64,000 nucleotides of DNA from Streptomyces acidiscabies (GCF_020010905.1 NZ_JAGJBY010000002.1:4898001-4962000), one strand, 5' to 3'; shown: positions 41,409-50,949, counted from the first letter of the stretch. A program made the numbers and translations. Notes: generated by a model not told the origin, from the sequence alone.

Positions 41409-42430
41409 CCGCGCCACCGCAGGGTGTCGTCCACCGCACCGGCCTCGGACGCCGCGCGCAGCACCGCGAGCCGGGTGAAGCGCTCCTCGAAAGCCTCCCG
41501 GGTCAGGCCGTACCGGCGGTAGGCGTCGGCGAGTTCGAGGGCGCCGCGCTGCACCGACCACTCGTAGCCGAAGCCGGGGATCGCGGTACGGAACCGGGAG
41601 AAGTCCACCCGGTACGAGCGCGGGTCGGCGCCGTTCTCGCCGGTGATCCGCACCTTCGACCCGGCCACCGCCTCGGCGACCTGCCCGGCGATATCGGCGA
41701 CGGTGACGTTGTTGGCCTCGCTGCCGATGTTGAACGCCCGGTCGTGCACAGCCTCTTGAGGCGCCGTCAGCGCGGCCGTGAACGCGCGCGCGATGTCCGC
41801 CGCGTGCACCAGCGGACGCCACGGCGTCCCGTCCGACAGCACCAGCACCTCGCCGGACAGCAGAGCGTGCCCCACCAGGTTGTTCAGCACGATGTCCGCC
41901 CGCAGCCGGGGCGAGAACCCGAACGCGGTCGCGTTGCGCATGTACACCGGGCTGAAGTCGGAGTCTGCCAGCGTGTTCAGGTCGTCCTCGACGCGCACCT
42001 TGGACTCCGCGTACGGCGTCACCGGGCGCAGCGGCGCGTCCTCGGCCACCAGGTCGTCGCCGCCCGCCGCGCCGTACACGGAACACGTCGACGCGTACAG
42101 GAACCGCCGAACCCCCGCGTCGCGGGCGAGGCGGGCCAGGCTGACGGAGGCGTGGTGGTTGATGTCGTAGGTGAGCTGGGGGGCCAGCGAGCCCAGCGGG
42201 TCGTTGGAGAGGGCCGCGAGGTGGATCACGGCGTCGAAGCCGGCGACGTGGTCGGCGGTGACGTCGCGCAGGTCCACGCGGTGGCCCGGCGGGTCGGCGG
42301 GCGCCGGGCCCAGCACGCAGTCGGCGAACAGGCCCGCGTCCAGGCCGGTGACCTCGTGCCCGGCGGCCGTGAGGACCGGGGCCATGACGGTGCCCAGGTA
42401 GCCCTGGTGCCCGGTCAGCAGTACACGCAC
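41405..42430 (-). CDS. NAD-dependent epimerase/dehydratase (SDR family)
   Basis: The 341-residue extended SDR enzyme has VLLTGHQGYLGTVMAPVL (NAD loop), VIHLAALSNDPLG, YASTCSVYGAAG and TPYAESKVRVEDDL with YxxxK catalysis (Tyr and Lys about 150-154). GTG 42430 (MRVLLTGHQG) is chosen because GGGGG lies 7 bases upstream; TTG 42436 would add two residues and overlap the upstream stop as TTGA. It is likely a nucleotide-sugar 4-epimerase, reductase or dehydratase; LSNDPLG is typical of the SDRs in dideoxy- and branched-sugar loci. It sits between the DUF4910 and PIG-L genes. Confidence 0.88.
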   Translation of the reverse strand: MRVLLTGHQGYLGTVMAPVLTAAGHEVTGLDAGLFADCVLGPAPADPPGHRVDLRDVTADHVAGFDAVIHLAALSNDPLGSLAPQLTYDINHHASVSLARLARDAGVRRFLYASTCSVYGAAGGDDLVAEDAPLRPVTPYAESKVRVEDDLNTLADSDFSPVYMRNATAFGFSPRLRADIVLNNLVGHALLSGEVLVLSDGTPWRPLVHAADIARAFTAALTAPQEAVHDRAFNIGSEANNVTVADIAGQVAEAVAGSKVRITGENGADPRSYRVDFSRFRTAIPGFGYEWSVQRGALELADAYRRYGLTREAFEERFTRLAVLRAASEAGAVDDTLRWRG

Positions 42431-42432
42431 GT

Positions 42433-43080
42433 TCAATCCCCCAGGTCGAGAGTGAGTTTGGTGACCGCGAACGCCTCGGCGTAGCGGGCGTGGCATTCGA
42501 TGCCGCGGATCCTCGCGAGGCCGAGGAACGCCTCGCGGTCGTACCAGGGACGGTGGCGCTGCGAGGCGTAGTGCGTCTGGAGGAGGCGCACCTTCTCCTC
42601 GGCGACCTCCGTCGGGAGCGGCTGATAGGCGGACGGGCGGCCGAGGTCGCCGTCCCACTTGACGATCTCGTAGCCGAGCACCAGGTGGTCGCGGAACGCC
42701 GTGGTCATCAGCCGCGCGAGACCCCGGTGGTCCTGGTGGGCGTCGTCGGTGCGCGGCGCCAGCACGAGGTCCGGGTCGGTGCGCTCGCGCAGCTCCTCGA
42801 CGGCAGCCTTGGCCTCCTCCCAGTGCGCCGGGAAGCGGCCGTCCGGCAGCTTCAGCACCGTCAGCCGCAGGTCGGCGCCCGGGCAGAACGCGGCGAGCGC
42901 GTCGCGCTCCTCCTGCTCCCGCTCGGTGCCCGCGCCGGACAGCACCAGCGCGTCCACCCGGACACCCGGGTGCGCCCGGCACAGCGCCAGCAGCGTGCCG
43001 CCCGCCCCGATCGCGATGTCGTCGCAGTGCGCCCCCACGGCGGCGACCCGCTCCAGGCGTCCGGCGCCGAGGCGGATCAC
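42433..43080 (-). CDS. PIG-L family deacetylase
   Basis: The 215-residue Zn-dependent N-deacetylase has VAAVGAHCDDIAIGAGGTLL, a variant of the AHPDD motif with Cys for Pro, and APRTDDAHQDHRGLARL (second His pair) near 115-130. All expected metal ligands (His, Asp, His) are present. It probably deacetylates an N-acetyl amino sugar of the repeat unit or its donor, matching the aminotransferase and DUF4910 genes in the operon. GTG 43080 overlaps the upstream stop as GTGA. Confidence 0.9.
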   Translation of the reverse strand: MIRLGAGRLERVAAVGAHCDDIAIGAGGTLLALCRAHPGVRVDALVLSGAGTEREQEERDALAAFCPGADLRLTVLKLPDGRFPAHWEEAKAAVEELRERTDPDLVLAPRTDDAHQDHRGLARLMTTAFRDHLVLGYEIVKWDGDLGRPSAYQPLPTEVAEEKVRLLQTHYASQRHRPWYDREAFLGLARIRGIECHARYAEAFAVTKLTLDLGD

Positions 43081-43853
43081 ACCCGCTCCCACACGGCCCA
43101 CGGACGCTCACCGCGCGCGTACGCCTCGTCGAGCGCGGCCCGCTCCTTCACGGTGTCCGTCGGCTTCCAGAACCCCCGGTGCTGGTGCGCCACCAGCCGT
43201 CCCCGCTTGGCGAGTTCGGCGCAGCCGTCGGCGACCAGGTCCCCGTTCTCCGGGATGTGGTCGAAGACCTCCTGCCGCAGCACGAAGTAGCCGCCGTTCT
43301 CCCACAGCGGCAGATCGCTCACCGGCGTGATGCCCCCCACCAGGCCGTCGTCCCCGAGGTCCACGCAGTGGAACGACGACTGCGGCGGCACGACCATCAT
43401 CGACGCCCCCGCGTCCCGCTGCGAGAACCGGTCGATCATCTCCGGCAGCGGGGCGTCGGTCAGCACGTCCGCGTAGTTGGCGAGGAACATCTCGTCCCCG
43501 TCCAGGTGCTCGCGCACCCGCCGCAGCCGCTCCCCGATCGGCGACTCCACGCCGGTCTGCACGAACGTGATCGTCCAGTCCGCGATGTCCGTGGACAGCA
43601 GCTCGGTCTGTCCGCGTCTCAGCACGAAGTCGTTGGACGTCGTCTCCTCGTAGGTGAGGAAGAAGTTCTTGATGTGGTCGGCGCCGTAGCCGAGGCACAG
43701 GATGAACTCCGTGTGCCCGAAGTACGCGTAGTAGCGCATCACATGCCAGATCAGCGGGCGCGGACCGACCATCGCCATCGGCTTGGGCACGTCGTCGGAA
43801 GCACCGCTGCGCATCCGCAGCCCGTAACCGCCGCAGAACAGGACGACCTTCAC
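43077..43853 (-). CDS. glucose-1-phosphate cytidylyltransferase-like nucleotidyltransferase
   Basis: The 258-residue enzyme has KVVLFCGGYGLRMRSGASDD (NTP loop), VPKPMAMVGPRPLIWHVMRYY and FILCLGYGADHIKNFF near the start. LANYADVLTD, GGYFVLRQEVFDHIP and GFWKPTDTVKERAALDE follow in RfbF order. This closely follows CTP:glucose-1-phosphate cytidylyltransferases, which make CDP-glucose, the entry to CDP-dideoxy and CDP-branched sugars. GTG 43853 overlaps the upstream stop as GTGA. The absence of an obvious CDP-glucose 4,6-dehydratase (RfbG) leaves the SDR at 41405 as its candidate. Confidence 0.88.
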   Translation of the reverse strand: MKVVLFCGGYGLRMRSGASDDVPKPMAMVGPRPLIWHVMRYYAYFGHTEFILCLGYGADHIKNFFLTYEETTSNDFVLRRGQTELLSTDIADWTITFVQTGVESPIGERLRRVREHLDGDEMFLANYADVLTDAPLPEMIDRFSQRDAGASMMVVPPQSSFHCVDLGDDGLVGGITPVSDLPLWENGGYFVLRQEVFDHIPENGDLVADGCAELAKRGRLVAHQHRGFWKPTDTVKERAALDEAYARGERPWAVWERV

Positions 43854-45085
43854 GACTTCACCTCGACAATGCTCAGTTCCGGGACGGGGAAGACCAGCCG
43901 GCCGCCCCACTCGTGCACGAAGGCCAGCTGCTCGGTGAGCTCGGCCCGCAGGTTCCACGGCAGGACCAGGACGTAGTCCGGCCGGTCGGCGCTGATCTGC
44001 TCGGGCGCCAGGATCGGGATCCGGGTGCCCGGCGTGAACCGGCCGTGCTTGTAGGGGTTGCGGTCGACCGTGTACGGCAGCAGGTCGGGGCGGATGCCGC
44101 AGTGGTTCAGCAGCGTGTTGCCCTTGCCGGGCGCCCCGTACCCGACGACCGTCTCGCCGCGCTCGGCCGCCTCGACGAGGAACCGCAGCAGGTCCCGCCG
44201 TACGGTCGCCACCCGGGCGGAGAACTCCGTGTACCCGGACAGCTCCTGGAGCCCGGCCGCCTTCTCCCGGTCCAGGACGTCCGTCACCCGCTGGGACGGC
44301 TCGCCCGCGACCTCCGCCGGGCGCGCCCACAGGCGGATCGAGCCGCCGTGCGTCGGCAGCAGCTCGACGTCCACCAGCGCCAGGCCCCCGCTGGCCAGCG
44401 CGCGGATCGCGGCGGCGACCGAGTAGTACTGGAAGTGCTCGTGGTAGATCGTGTCGTACTGGTTGTCCTCGATCAGCGTCAGCAGGTGCTGCACCTCGAT
44501 CGACACCCAGCCGTCGTCGGCGACCAGGGCGCGCAGCCCCTGGGTGAAGCCGACCACGTCGGGGATGTGCGCGTACACGTTGTTGGCGACCACCAGATCC
44601 GCCGGACCGTGGTCGGCGCGCACCTCGGCGCCCGCGTCCGGGTCGAGGAACCGGGTGATCGTCGGCACCCCCGCCTCCCGCGCGGCGGCGCCCACGTTGA
44701 CGGACGGCTCGATGCCCAGGCAGCGCATCCCCCGGTCCACGACGTGCTTCAGGAGGTAGCCGTCGTTGCTGGCGACCTCGACCACGAACGCGTCGGGCCC
44801 GAGCCCCAGGCGCTCGACGGCGCCCGCGACGAACGTGCGCGCGTGGTCCACCCACGAGGTGGAGTAGGACGAGAAGTACGCGTACTGCGTGAACGTCTCC
44901 TCCGGCGTGATCAGCGGCGGGATCTGCGCGAGCCAGCAGTCCGTGCACACCCGCAGGTGCAGCGGATACGTCTGCTCCGGCAGGTCCAGCTGGTCGGCGG
45001 CGAGGAAGCTCTCGCACGGCGGTGTCGCCCCCAGGTCGACCACGCTCGCGAGCGCTTGTGAGCCGCAGAGTCGGCATCGTGTCAT
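43850..45085 (-). CDS. C-methyltransferase, sugar-type, with N-terminal zinc domain
   Basis: The 411-residue protein has three parts. An N-terminal zinc-binding domain carries C4, C7, C47 and C50 (CRLCG ... CTDC). A SAM Rossmann domain follows (FVVEVASNDGYLLKHV, CLGIEPS, NNVYAHIPDV, EHFQYYS). A C-terminal domain has ETVVGYGAPGKGNTLLNHC and DRNPYKHGRFTPGT. This is the layout of TylC3/NovU-type sugar C-methyltransferases that make branched deoxysugars. It should methylate C3 or C5 of a nucleotide-linked keto-sugar. ATG 45085 directly abuts the previous stop. It is a strong hint that the polymer has a branched sugar. Confidence 0.9.
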   Translation of the reverse strand: MTRCRLCGSQALASVVDLGATPPCESFLAADQLDLPEQTYPLHLRVCTDCWLAQIPPLITPEETFTQYAYFSSYSTSWVDHARTFVAGAVERLGLGPDAFVVEVASNDGYLLKHVVDRGMRCLGIEPSVNVGAAAREAGVPTITRFLDPDAGAEVRADHGPADLVVANNVYAHIPDVVGFTQGLRALVADDGWVSIEVQHLLTLIEDNQYDTIYHEHFQYYSVAAAIRALASGGLALVDVELLPTHGGSIRLWARPAEVAGEPSQRVTDVLDREKAAGLQELSGYTEFSARVATVRRDLLRFLVEAAERGETVVGYGAPGKGNTLLNHCGIRPDLLPYTVDRNPYKHGRFTPGTRIPILAPEQISADRPDYVLVLPWNLRAELTEQLAFVHEWGGRLVFPVPELSIVEVKS

Positions 45086-46285
45086 CTAGTGGTTCCCCCC
45101 ACTCGACTGTGTCCGCCCCGCGATCGCGGAGCGGTACCCCTCCAGCAGGCGTGTCAGCCCGACAGCCGGACTGAACCCCTGCTCGTAACGGCGCCTGGCC
45201 GCACGCCCCATCTCCTGGTCGGCGCCGGTGATCCGGCGCAGGCAGGACGCCAGTGAGGCCGGGTCGCCCGGCCGGTGCAGCAGCCCGCTCACCCCGTCCT
45301 CGACGAGTTCGGTGAACGCCCCGTGCCCGGCGGCGACCACCGGCACCCCGGCCGCCATCGCCTCCACGACGACCAGGCCGAACGCCTCCTGCCACGTCGA
45401 CGGGGCGACCACGGCGACCGACCGCGCGACGGCCTCCCGGCACTGGTCCGTGTCGTACAGGCCGACGTACCGCACGTCGTCCCGGCCCGCGGCCCAGGCG
45501 GTCACCTCCGCCTCCAGCGGCCCCGTCCCGGCGATCACCAGCGGCACCCCCACGCCACCGCCGGCCGCGACCTCGTCCCACGCGGCCATCAGCAGCCGCA
45601 CCCCCTTGGCCTCCGCGAGACGGCCCAGGAAGAGGAGGTGCTCGCCGGGGCCCGTGCGGGCGATGCCCGGTTCGGGGACGAAGTTGTGCTTCACCGCCAG
45701 CAGTTCGGCCGGCATCCCGGACCGCACGAGGATCTCGCGCTGGGCGGCGGAGATGCAGAAGAACCGCTCCACTCCGGACCACCAGCGCCGCCGGTTCACC
45801 GCCAGGCTCAGCGCGAGCGGCACCGTGGCGAGGCGCGAGCCCCGGTAGCAGCCGTGCCGTACGGCGGGCAGCGGCGCCCTGCCGACGCACGCCGAGCACG
45901 GCTCGCCGCCCCGCTGGAGCGTGCCCGGCGCGCAGACCTGCGTGTAGTTGTGCAGGGTCGCCACGGCGGGCACCCCCGCGTCGGCGCAGGCCGCCAGCAC
46001 GGCCGGGGACAGCAGCGGGAACACGTTGTGGACGTGCACCACGTCAGGCCGCTCGGCCCGCAGCCGCGCCGCCAACTCCCTTCGCACGCCCGGGTTCCAC
46101 GGCACCAGCAGCGGCAGCGCGGCCTTCGACGGCAGGGAGCGGGCGGCGATGTCGTCGCTGCGCCGCTCGAACACCCCGACCCGGTGGCCCGCCTCCCGCA
46201 GGAGCGCCACCTCCTGGTCGACGACCTTGTTCTCACCGCTCGGCTGCGCCGAGGCGTAGCGGTTGTGCACCACGAGGACGTGCAC
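45086..46285 (-). CDS. family 4 glycosyltransferase
   Basis: The 399-residue GT-B enzyme has an N-terminal HVLVVHNRYASAQPSGENKVVDQE and VVHVHNVFPLLSP. The C-terminal nucleotide-sugar domain has LLFLGRLAEAKGVRLLMAAW, VIAGTGPLEAEV, the EX7E-type EAFGLVVVEAMAAGVPVVA and DGVSGLLHRPGD. It transfers a sugar in repeat-unit assembly. GTG 46285, 2 bp after the previous stop. The Cys pair around ACVGR fits GT4 enzymes with a small Cys-rich loop. Confidence 0.92.
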   Translation of the reverse strand: MHVLVVHNRYASAQPSGENKVVDQEVALLREAGHRVGVFERRSDDIAARSLPSKAALPLLVPWNPGVRRELAARLRAERPDVVHVHNVFPLLSPAVLAACADAGVPAVATLHNYTQVCAPGTLQRGGEPCSACVGRAPLPAVRHGCYRGSRLATVPLALSLAVNRRRWWSGVERFFCISAAQREILVRSGMPAELLAVKHNFVPEPGIARTGPGEHLLFLGRLAEAKGVRLLMAAWDEVAAGGGVGVPLVIAGTGPLEAEVTAWAAGRDDVRYVGLYDTDQCREAVARSVAVVAPSTWQEAFGLVVVEAMAAGVPVVAAGHGAFTELVEDGVSGLLHRPGDPASLASCLRRITGADQEMGRAARRRYEQGFSPAVGLTRLLEGYRSAIAGRTQSSGGNH

Positions 46286-46287
46286 GG

Positions 46288-47478
46288 TCAGTTCACCTCC
46301 GACGGCAGACGGGAGACTCCGGGCGCGGTGTTCACCGGTGCCGCCAACAGCGAGCCGGCGAGCGCGAGATGCAGCAGATACGGCGAGGCGTCACCCAGCC
46401 CGGCCTCCGTGTACGACGCGATCGCGCAGTAGCTGATCAGGAAGATCGCGCAGGCCCGAGCGAGGGACGGCGGCCTCAGCAGCGCGACGGCGGCCAGCAC
46501 GACGAGGAACGCCGCGACCAGCCCGACCCCGGCGAAGCCCTGCTCGTTGTAGACGGCCAGCCAGCTGTTGTCGATCGGCAGGCCCGCGAACGACTTGTCG
46601 CCCAGGCCCACCCCGAAGAGCTCCTCCGTCGGCGACCGGGGCGCCGCGAGCAGCGCGTCCCACACCTTCGCCCGCCCGGTGAGACTCGTGAAGTTCTCCT
46701 GGCTCTGCCCGCGCAGGAACCACGCCTGGAGCAGCGAGCTGAACCCCACGGCCGCCACGGTCGCGGTCAGCACCGACCAGGAGAAGAACCGGCGCGCGGA
46801 CGAACTCGTCAGCACCAGCGACACGATCGCCAGCGTCAGCCCGACCAGCAGCCCGAGCGTCGCCGTCCGGGTGTGGGTCAGCGCGAGCAGCACCAGCGAC
46901 GGCACGACGACCAGCGCCGCACTGCGCCGGTCGGTCCGCCCGCCCAGCAGGAGCAGCACCGAAAGACCGATGATCACCGCCGCGTACTGCCCGATCTGCG
47001 GCGGCGTCAGCGGCCACAGCGCCCCGACCAGCCGCCCCCCGTACAGCTCCGGCAGCGCGGCGCCCGGCGACACCACCAGGCCCGCCGCCACCGACATCAG
47101 CACCGCGAAGTACATCCGGATGTGGTGCCGTACGAACGTGTCGCCGCCGTCCCACCAGCGGGTCAGCAGCCACAGCGTGCCCACGAAGAGCGCGAGGCGG
47201 GCGCACCGGAACAGCGCCCCGAACCCGGACTCCAGGTGCACGCTGGACAGGACACTCACCACCAGCAGCAGACTGAGCAGCAGCAGATAGGCGCTGCCCC
47301 GGACCTTCAGCCGCAGGTTCAGCGCGAGCGCCAGCGTGAACGCCGCCACCAGCGCGCCCATCGTCACCATCTGGATCAGCGACCGGGGGATCGGCACGAC
47401 GGTCTTCGCCCCGGCCGAGCCCAGCGTGTTGAGGATCAGCAGCCCCCACACCGTCCCGACGAGCCTCGGCGCCCCCAT
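46288..47478 (-). CDS. O-antigen polymerase/ligase-like membrane protein (Wzy candidate)
   Basis: The 396-residue membrane protein has about ten to twelve helices and a large loop near residues 250-290 (FLRGQSQENFTSLTGRAKVW, then a DNSWLAVYNEQG). These features match the Wzy_C/O-antigen ligase family. It should polymerise flipped repeat units outside the membrane. ATG 47478 follows the previous stop at a 1-bp gap. Polymerase rather than ligase is inferred from the operon. Confidence 0.85.
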   Translation of the reverse strand: MGAPRLVGTVWGLLILNTLGSAGAKTVVPIPRSLIQMVTMGALVAAFTLALALNLRLKVRGSAYLLLLSLLLVVSVLSSVHLESGFGALFRCARLALFVGTLWLLTRWWDGGDTFVRHHIRMYFAVLMSVAAGLVVSPGAALPELYGGRLVGALWPLTPPQIGQYAAVIIGLSVLLLLGGRTDRRSAALVVVPSLVLLALTHTRTATLGLLVGLTLAIVSLVLTSSSARRFFSWSVLTATVAAVGFSSLLQAWFLRGQSQENFTSLTGRAKVWDALLAAPRSPTEELFGVGLGDKSFAGLPIDNSWLAVYNEQGFAGVGLVAAFLVVLAAVALLRPPSLARACAIFLISYCAIASYTEAGLGDASPYLLHLALAGSLLAAPVNTAPGVSRLPSEVN

Positions 47479-47479
47479 C

Positions 47480-48997
47480 TCAGCCGCCTTCCCGCGCGCG
47501 GAAGGTGCTGCCCGCGTCCTGCCGGTACGGCGCGCTGCGCCACTGCCCGGCGTCGAGCGTGCGGCTCGGGTCGTGGACGACGAACGTCCACGGGCCGGCG
47601 TACTCGTTGTGGTACCAGCGGTTGCCCTGCTTCAGCGTGATCGCGTCGGCGACCCCGTCGCCCTGGTACGGCGACCAGTCCGGATAGGTGCCGTAGTTCG
47701 CCAGCACCGCCATCCGGTCGCACAGCGTCGTGCAGCCGACGGCCGCCTTGTCCAGCACGAACCGGTTGTCGTGGATCTCCACGCGCTGCGTCTTCCACCG
47801 GCAGTCCGAGAACAGCGGCGCCTTCGTGATCCCCGGCCGGGTACAGCCGGCGGTCTTCTTCACCAGGAGAGTGCAGTCGCCGGACGACGTGTTCGCCGGG
47901 CTGTTGCAGAACCGGTCGGCGTTCTCCCACAGGGTGATCCCGGACCAGTTGTTCTCCAGGACGTTGCGGTAGACCTCGATCTTGTCCGTGCGCGCCCGGA
48001 CGCGCGGCTCGCCACCCGACTCGGACAGATAGACCGTCGCGAGCGGGAAGGAGTCGCCGCGGTCCGCGTACCGGCGGCCCTCGACCTTGTTGTTCCCCCG
48101 GATCGTGTTGCCCCGGATCACCGCGTTGTAGCTGGTCTCGTAGATCAGCGCGGCCCCGTCGTTGTCCTCCAGGACGTTGTCCTCGATCAGGAAGTCGTTG
48201 TTGTTGGTGTCCGCCCACAGCCCGGTACCCCGGTTGGAGTGCACCCAGTTGCCCCGTACGTCGGCCCCGTCGACCGCCCAGAACTTGATGCCCCCCGTGC
48301 AGCCGCAGCCGGGCTGCTTGCGCTCCCAGTCGCCGGTGTTGTTCCCGGTGATCTCGTTCCCCTCGACCACCAGGCCACTGATCCGGCCCGACTTGTACGC
48401 GTTGATGCCGTACTGCCCGTTGCCGCGCAGGCAGTTGGCGCGCACCTGCTGCCGCGCCCCGGCCATCAGCCCGGCCCCCGAGTTGTGCTGGATCGTCGTG
48501 TGCTCGATCACCCACCCGTCGGCCGAGTCGTGGTTGACGACCCCCTCGTCGTGCGGCGCGACGAAGTTCTGCACGGTCAGATAGCGCACGGAGACATCGC
48601 GGGCGGGCCCGCCGAACGCGTACTGGTTGACCTTCCGGCCGTCCAGCACCGCACCCGGCGCGCCCACATAGCGGTCCCCGTCCTTGGGGATGACCTGGGC
48701 GTACCGGTCCGCTTCGAGCCGGTGCGTGCCCGGGCGCAGCCAGAACGTCGTGCGCGGGGGGCTGCTCTTCGTCTTCTCCGCCAGATCGCCGGGTACGGCC
48801 GGGTCGACGGTCACCGCGCCCTTCGGCGCCGACGCCGGACCGGCCGCCGGCTTGGCGCACACCCGGGCCACCGACGCCGACACGGACGTGGCCGGCGTGG
48901 AGGTCGGCTCCGGCTTCGCGCCCGGCGCGCTGTCGCAGCCGGCCACCGCCAGCAGGGCGAGCGCCGCCGCCCAGGAGTACCGCCTCTTCCTGCTCAC
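47480..48997 (-). CDS. right-handed beta-helix lipoprotein
   Basis: The 505-residue protein has a lipobox signal LLAVAGC (Cys21) after MSRKRRYSWA, so it is anchored outside the membrane. The body has parallel beta-helix repeats of N/G-rich turns, for example VEGNEITGNN, VRGNWVHSNRGTGLWADTNNN, IEDNVLEDNDGAALIY, IRGNTIRGNN and VYRNVLENN. Six or more Cys may make disulfides. Such proteins are polysaccharide lyases or C5-epimerases like AlgG, or structural glycan-binding proteins. Beside an AlgD-like gene and a heparinase-like gene, uronate editing is plausible but unproven. Confidence 0.88.
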   Translation of the reverse strand: MSRKRRYSWAAALALLAVAGCDSAPGAKPEPTSTPATSVSASVARVCAKPAAGPASAPKGAVTVDPAVPGDLAEKTKSSPPRTTFWLRPGTHRLEADRYAQVIPKDGDRYVGAPGAVLDGRKVNQYAFGGPARDVSVRYLTVQNFVAPHDEGVVNHDSADGWVIEHTTIQHNSGAGLMAGARQQVRANCLRGNGQYGINAYKSGRISGLVVEGNEITGNNTGDWERKQPGCGCTGGIKFWAVDGADVRGNWVHSNRGTGLWADTNNNDFLIEDNVLEDNDGAALIYETSYNAVIRGNTIRGNNKVEGRRYADRGDSFPLATVYLSESGGEPRVRARTDKIEVYRNVLENNWSGITLWENADRFCNSPANTSSGDCTLLVKKTAGCTRPGITKAPLFSDCRWKTQRVEIHDNRFVLDKAAVGCTTLCDRMAVLANYGTYPDWSPYQGDGVADAITLKQGNRWYHNEYAGPWTFVVHDPSRTLDAGQWRSAPYRQDAGSTFRAREGG

Positions 48998-49008
48998 CCT
49001 CCGCCCCC

Positions 49009-50949
49009 TCAGCCGTGGAACCTGAGCACGGTGACGAACCCCTCGACGCTCCCGGTCGAGCCGGTGCCGACCAGCGTCGTCGCGGGTTCCTTGCGCCCGA
49101 AGCCGGGGGAGTACCAGCCCAGCGGCGGATCGCTCTCGCCCCGGTGCGCCCGCCACTCCAGCCGCCCCGGCAGATCGAGCGTCGCGGACCGCTCCTCGCC
49201 GTCCCGCGTCCACGTCAGCAGCGCCCGGTTCTCCTCCAGGCGCGCGGTGACCGCGGGGCCGAGGTGGAACGCGAGCCGTACGGCACGCCGCTCGCCGGGC
49301 ACCTCGTCGACGATCCGCACCTCCCGGTCCGCCGACGTCAGTTCGACCCACCGCCGGTGTACGGAGGGCCCGTACCCGTCGTGCTCGGCGCCCCAGCGGC
49401 CCACCCCCGCCTCGGAGGTGTCGGCGACCAGGACCCGGCTGCGCGCGTGCCGGGTCCACAGGAACGGGCCCCCGGACGCGGACTGGTCCTCGCCGTCCAG
49501 TTGGAGGGTGTTGTGGCCGAGCGTCGAGCGGAAGTACCACCGCCACGCGGGCTGCCCGTGGTAGCAGTACGTCCCCGGGTCGGCGAGCACGTCCACCCCG
49601 TCGTGGCGCACCTCCACGGACAGCGCGTCCGCGTGCGCATGTGCGGCGATCGACAGGAACCCGTGCGGGCCCCCGTCGCACCGGCACCAGATCTCCCCCG
49701 GCCCGCGCAGGACGGTCAGCCCCGCGTCCGCGAAGTGCGCGGGGCGGCTCGCGGGACGGTCGCCCCGCTTGTACGGCTCGACGAGCGCGGCCAGCAGCGG
49801 AGTGCGGACGTCGGTGCCGGTGACCGTCGGCCACCAGCCGAGCCGCCCGAACAGCGCGTCCCCGGTGGCCAGCAGCGACGCCCAGCGGTCCGTGCCCGCG
49901 CCGTCGACGACCAGGCCGTACCCGTCGTCCGCGTCGCCCTGCCGGGGCGGGCGCAGACGGCTGTCCACGACGGCCGCGAGCGCGTCGGTCATCCGCAGCA
50001 GCACCAGCCGGACCGACGGCGGGACCGGAACGCCCGCCGTATCCGCCTCGGCCAGCGCCGCGAGACCCAGTTCGAGGACCAGCCCGTGGTACTCGGTGGC
50101 CAGTTCGCGGTTGAGGCCGGACGGGAAGGTGTTCCGGCGCAGATGCCGCTCCAGGGACCGCAGGGCGTCGCCGCGCCAGCGCTCCGAGGCCGGGAACCAG
50201 TCGAAGGCGCAGGCCGCGGCGAACTGTCCGGCGGCCTCGGCGACGATGTGGTTGTTCGCCGACGAACCCCGGCTCGGGAAGGCGGCCAGCCAGCGCTGGT
50301 GGTGCCAGATCTGGCGTACCGCCACCGGGTTGTCCTCGAACAGGGCGGTCACCTCCGGCCACTCGTCGAGCAGCCTGCGGATCCACACCCACGACAGCAG
50401 CCGGATGCCCAGCTCGATACCGCTCGTCCAGTGCACCCCGCGCAAGGGCGCGTTGGCCGACCACCACGACTGGAGGTGCGCGGCGACCCGCTCGGCGTAC
50501 CGCTCGTCGCCGGTGACCGCGTAGGCGGCGGCGAGGACCGTCAGGTACTGGTGCCGGGACGGCTCCCAGATCTGCTTGATGTCCCCGACGGTCTCCTCGT
50601 CGCGGTACGGCACGTCGAAGGCGTACCCCCAGGGCGCGCGCCGCCCGGTCTTCGGGTCGTACCACCAGTCCGGGGCGTCCAGGTCGTCGCGGACCACGCC
50701 GAAGAACTCGCCGTGCCCCGCCATCAGCCGGTCCGCCTCCGCCACCAGCCGCTTCACCGCGTCCGGCGGTACGGAGGCGAGTGCCTGCGGCGGCAGGACG
50801 GCGGTGAACCGGGCGCCGGTCACGTCCGGGCAGACGGGCCGCGCCGACCGCCACCGCCGCCTGCGCACCGCGTCCCCGGCGCGCCCGGCGACCTCCGCCG
50901 GACCCATCCGCGACAGCCGCCGCAGGTACCACCGCGCGTCCATGCTCAT
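49009..50949 (-). CDS. heparinase II/III-family protein
   Basis: The 646-residue protein has an N-terminal (alpha/alpha) toroid with GHGEFFGV, WEPSRHQYL, GIRLLSWVWIRRLL and SANNHIVAEAAGQFAAA. A C-terminal beta-sandwich follows with HAHADALSVEV, GTYCYHGQPAWRWYFRSTLGHNTL (catalytic His/Tyr region, split) and DEVPGERRAVRLAFHLGP. The fold is that of uronic-acid lyases. No signal peptide is visible, so it probably acts in the cytoplasm or as a non-classical protein. In EPS operons this family is frequent and may trim polymer. ATG 50949 overlaps the previous stop as ATGA. Confidence 0.9.
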   Translation of the reverse strand: MSMDARWYLRRLSRMGPAEVAGRAGDAVRRRRWRSARPVCPDVTGARFTAVLPPQALASVPPDAVKRLVAEADRLMAGHGEFFGVVRDDLDAPDWWYDPKTGRRAPWGYAFDVPYRDEETVGDIKQIWEPSRHQYLTVLAAAYAVTGDERYAERVAAHLQSWWSANAPLRGVHWTSGIELGIRLLSWVWIRRLLDEWPEVTALFEDNPVAVRQIWHHQRWLAAFPSRGSSANNHIVAEAAGQFAAACAFDWFPASERWRGDALRSLERHLRRNTFPSGLNRELATEYHGLVLELGLAALAEADTAGVPVPPSVRLVLLRMTDALAAVVDSRLRPPRQGDADDGYGLVVDGAGTDRWASLLATGDALFGRLGWWPTVTGTDVRTPLLAALVEPYKRGDRPASRPAHFADAGLTVLRGPGEIWCRCDGGPHGFLSIAAHAHADALSVEVRHDGVDVLADPGTYCYHGQPAWRWYFRSTLGHNTLQLDGEDQSASGGPFLWTRHARSRVLVADTSEAGVGRWGAEHDGYGPSVHRRWVELTSADREVRIVDEVPGERRAVRLAFHLGPAVTARLEENRALLTWTRDGEERSATLDLPGRLEWRAHRGESDPPLGWYSPGFGRKEPATTLVGTGSTGSVEGFVTVLRFHG

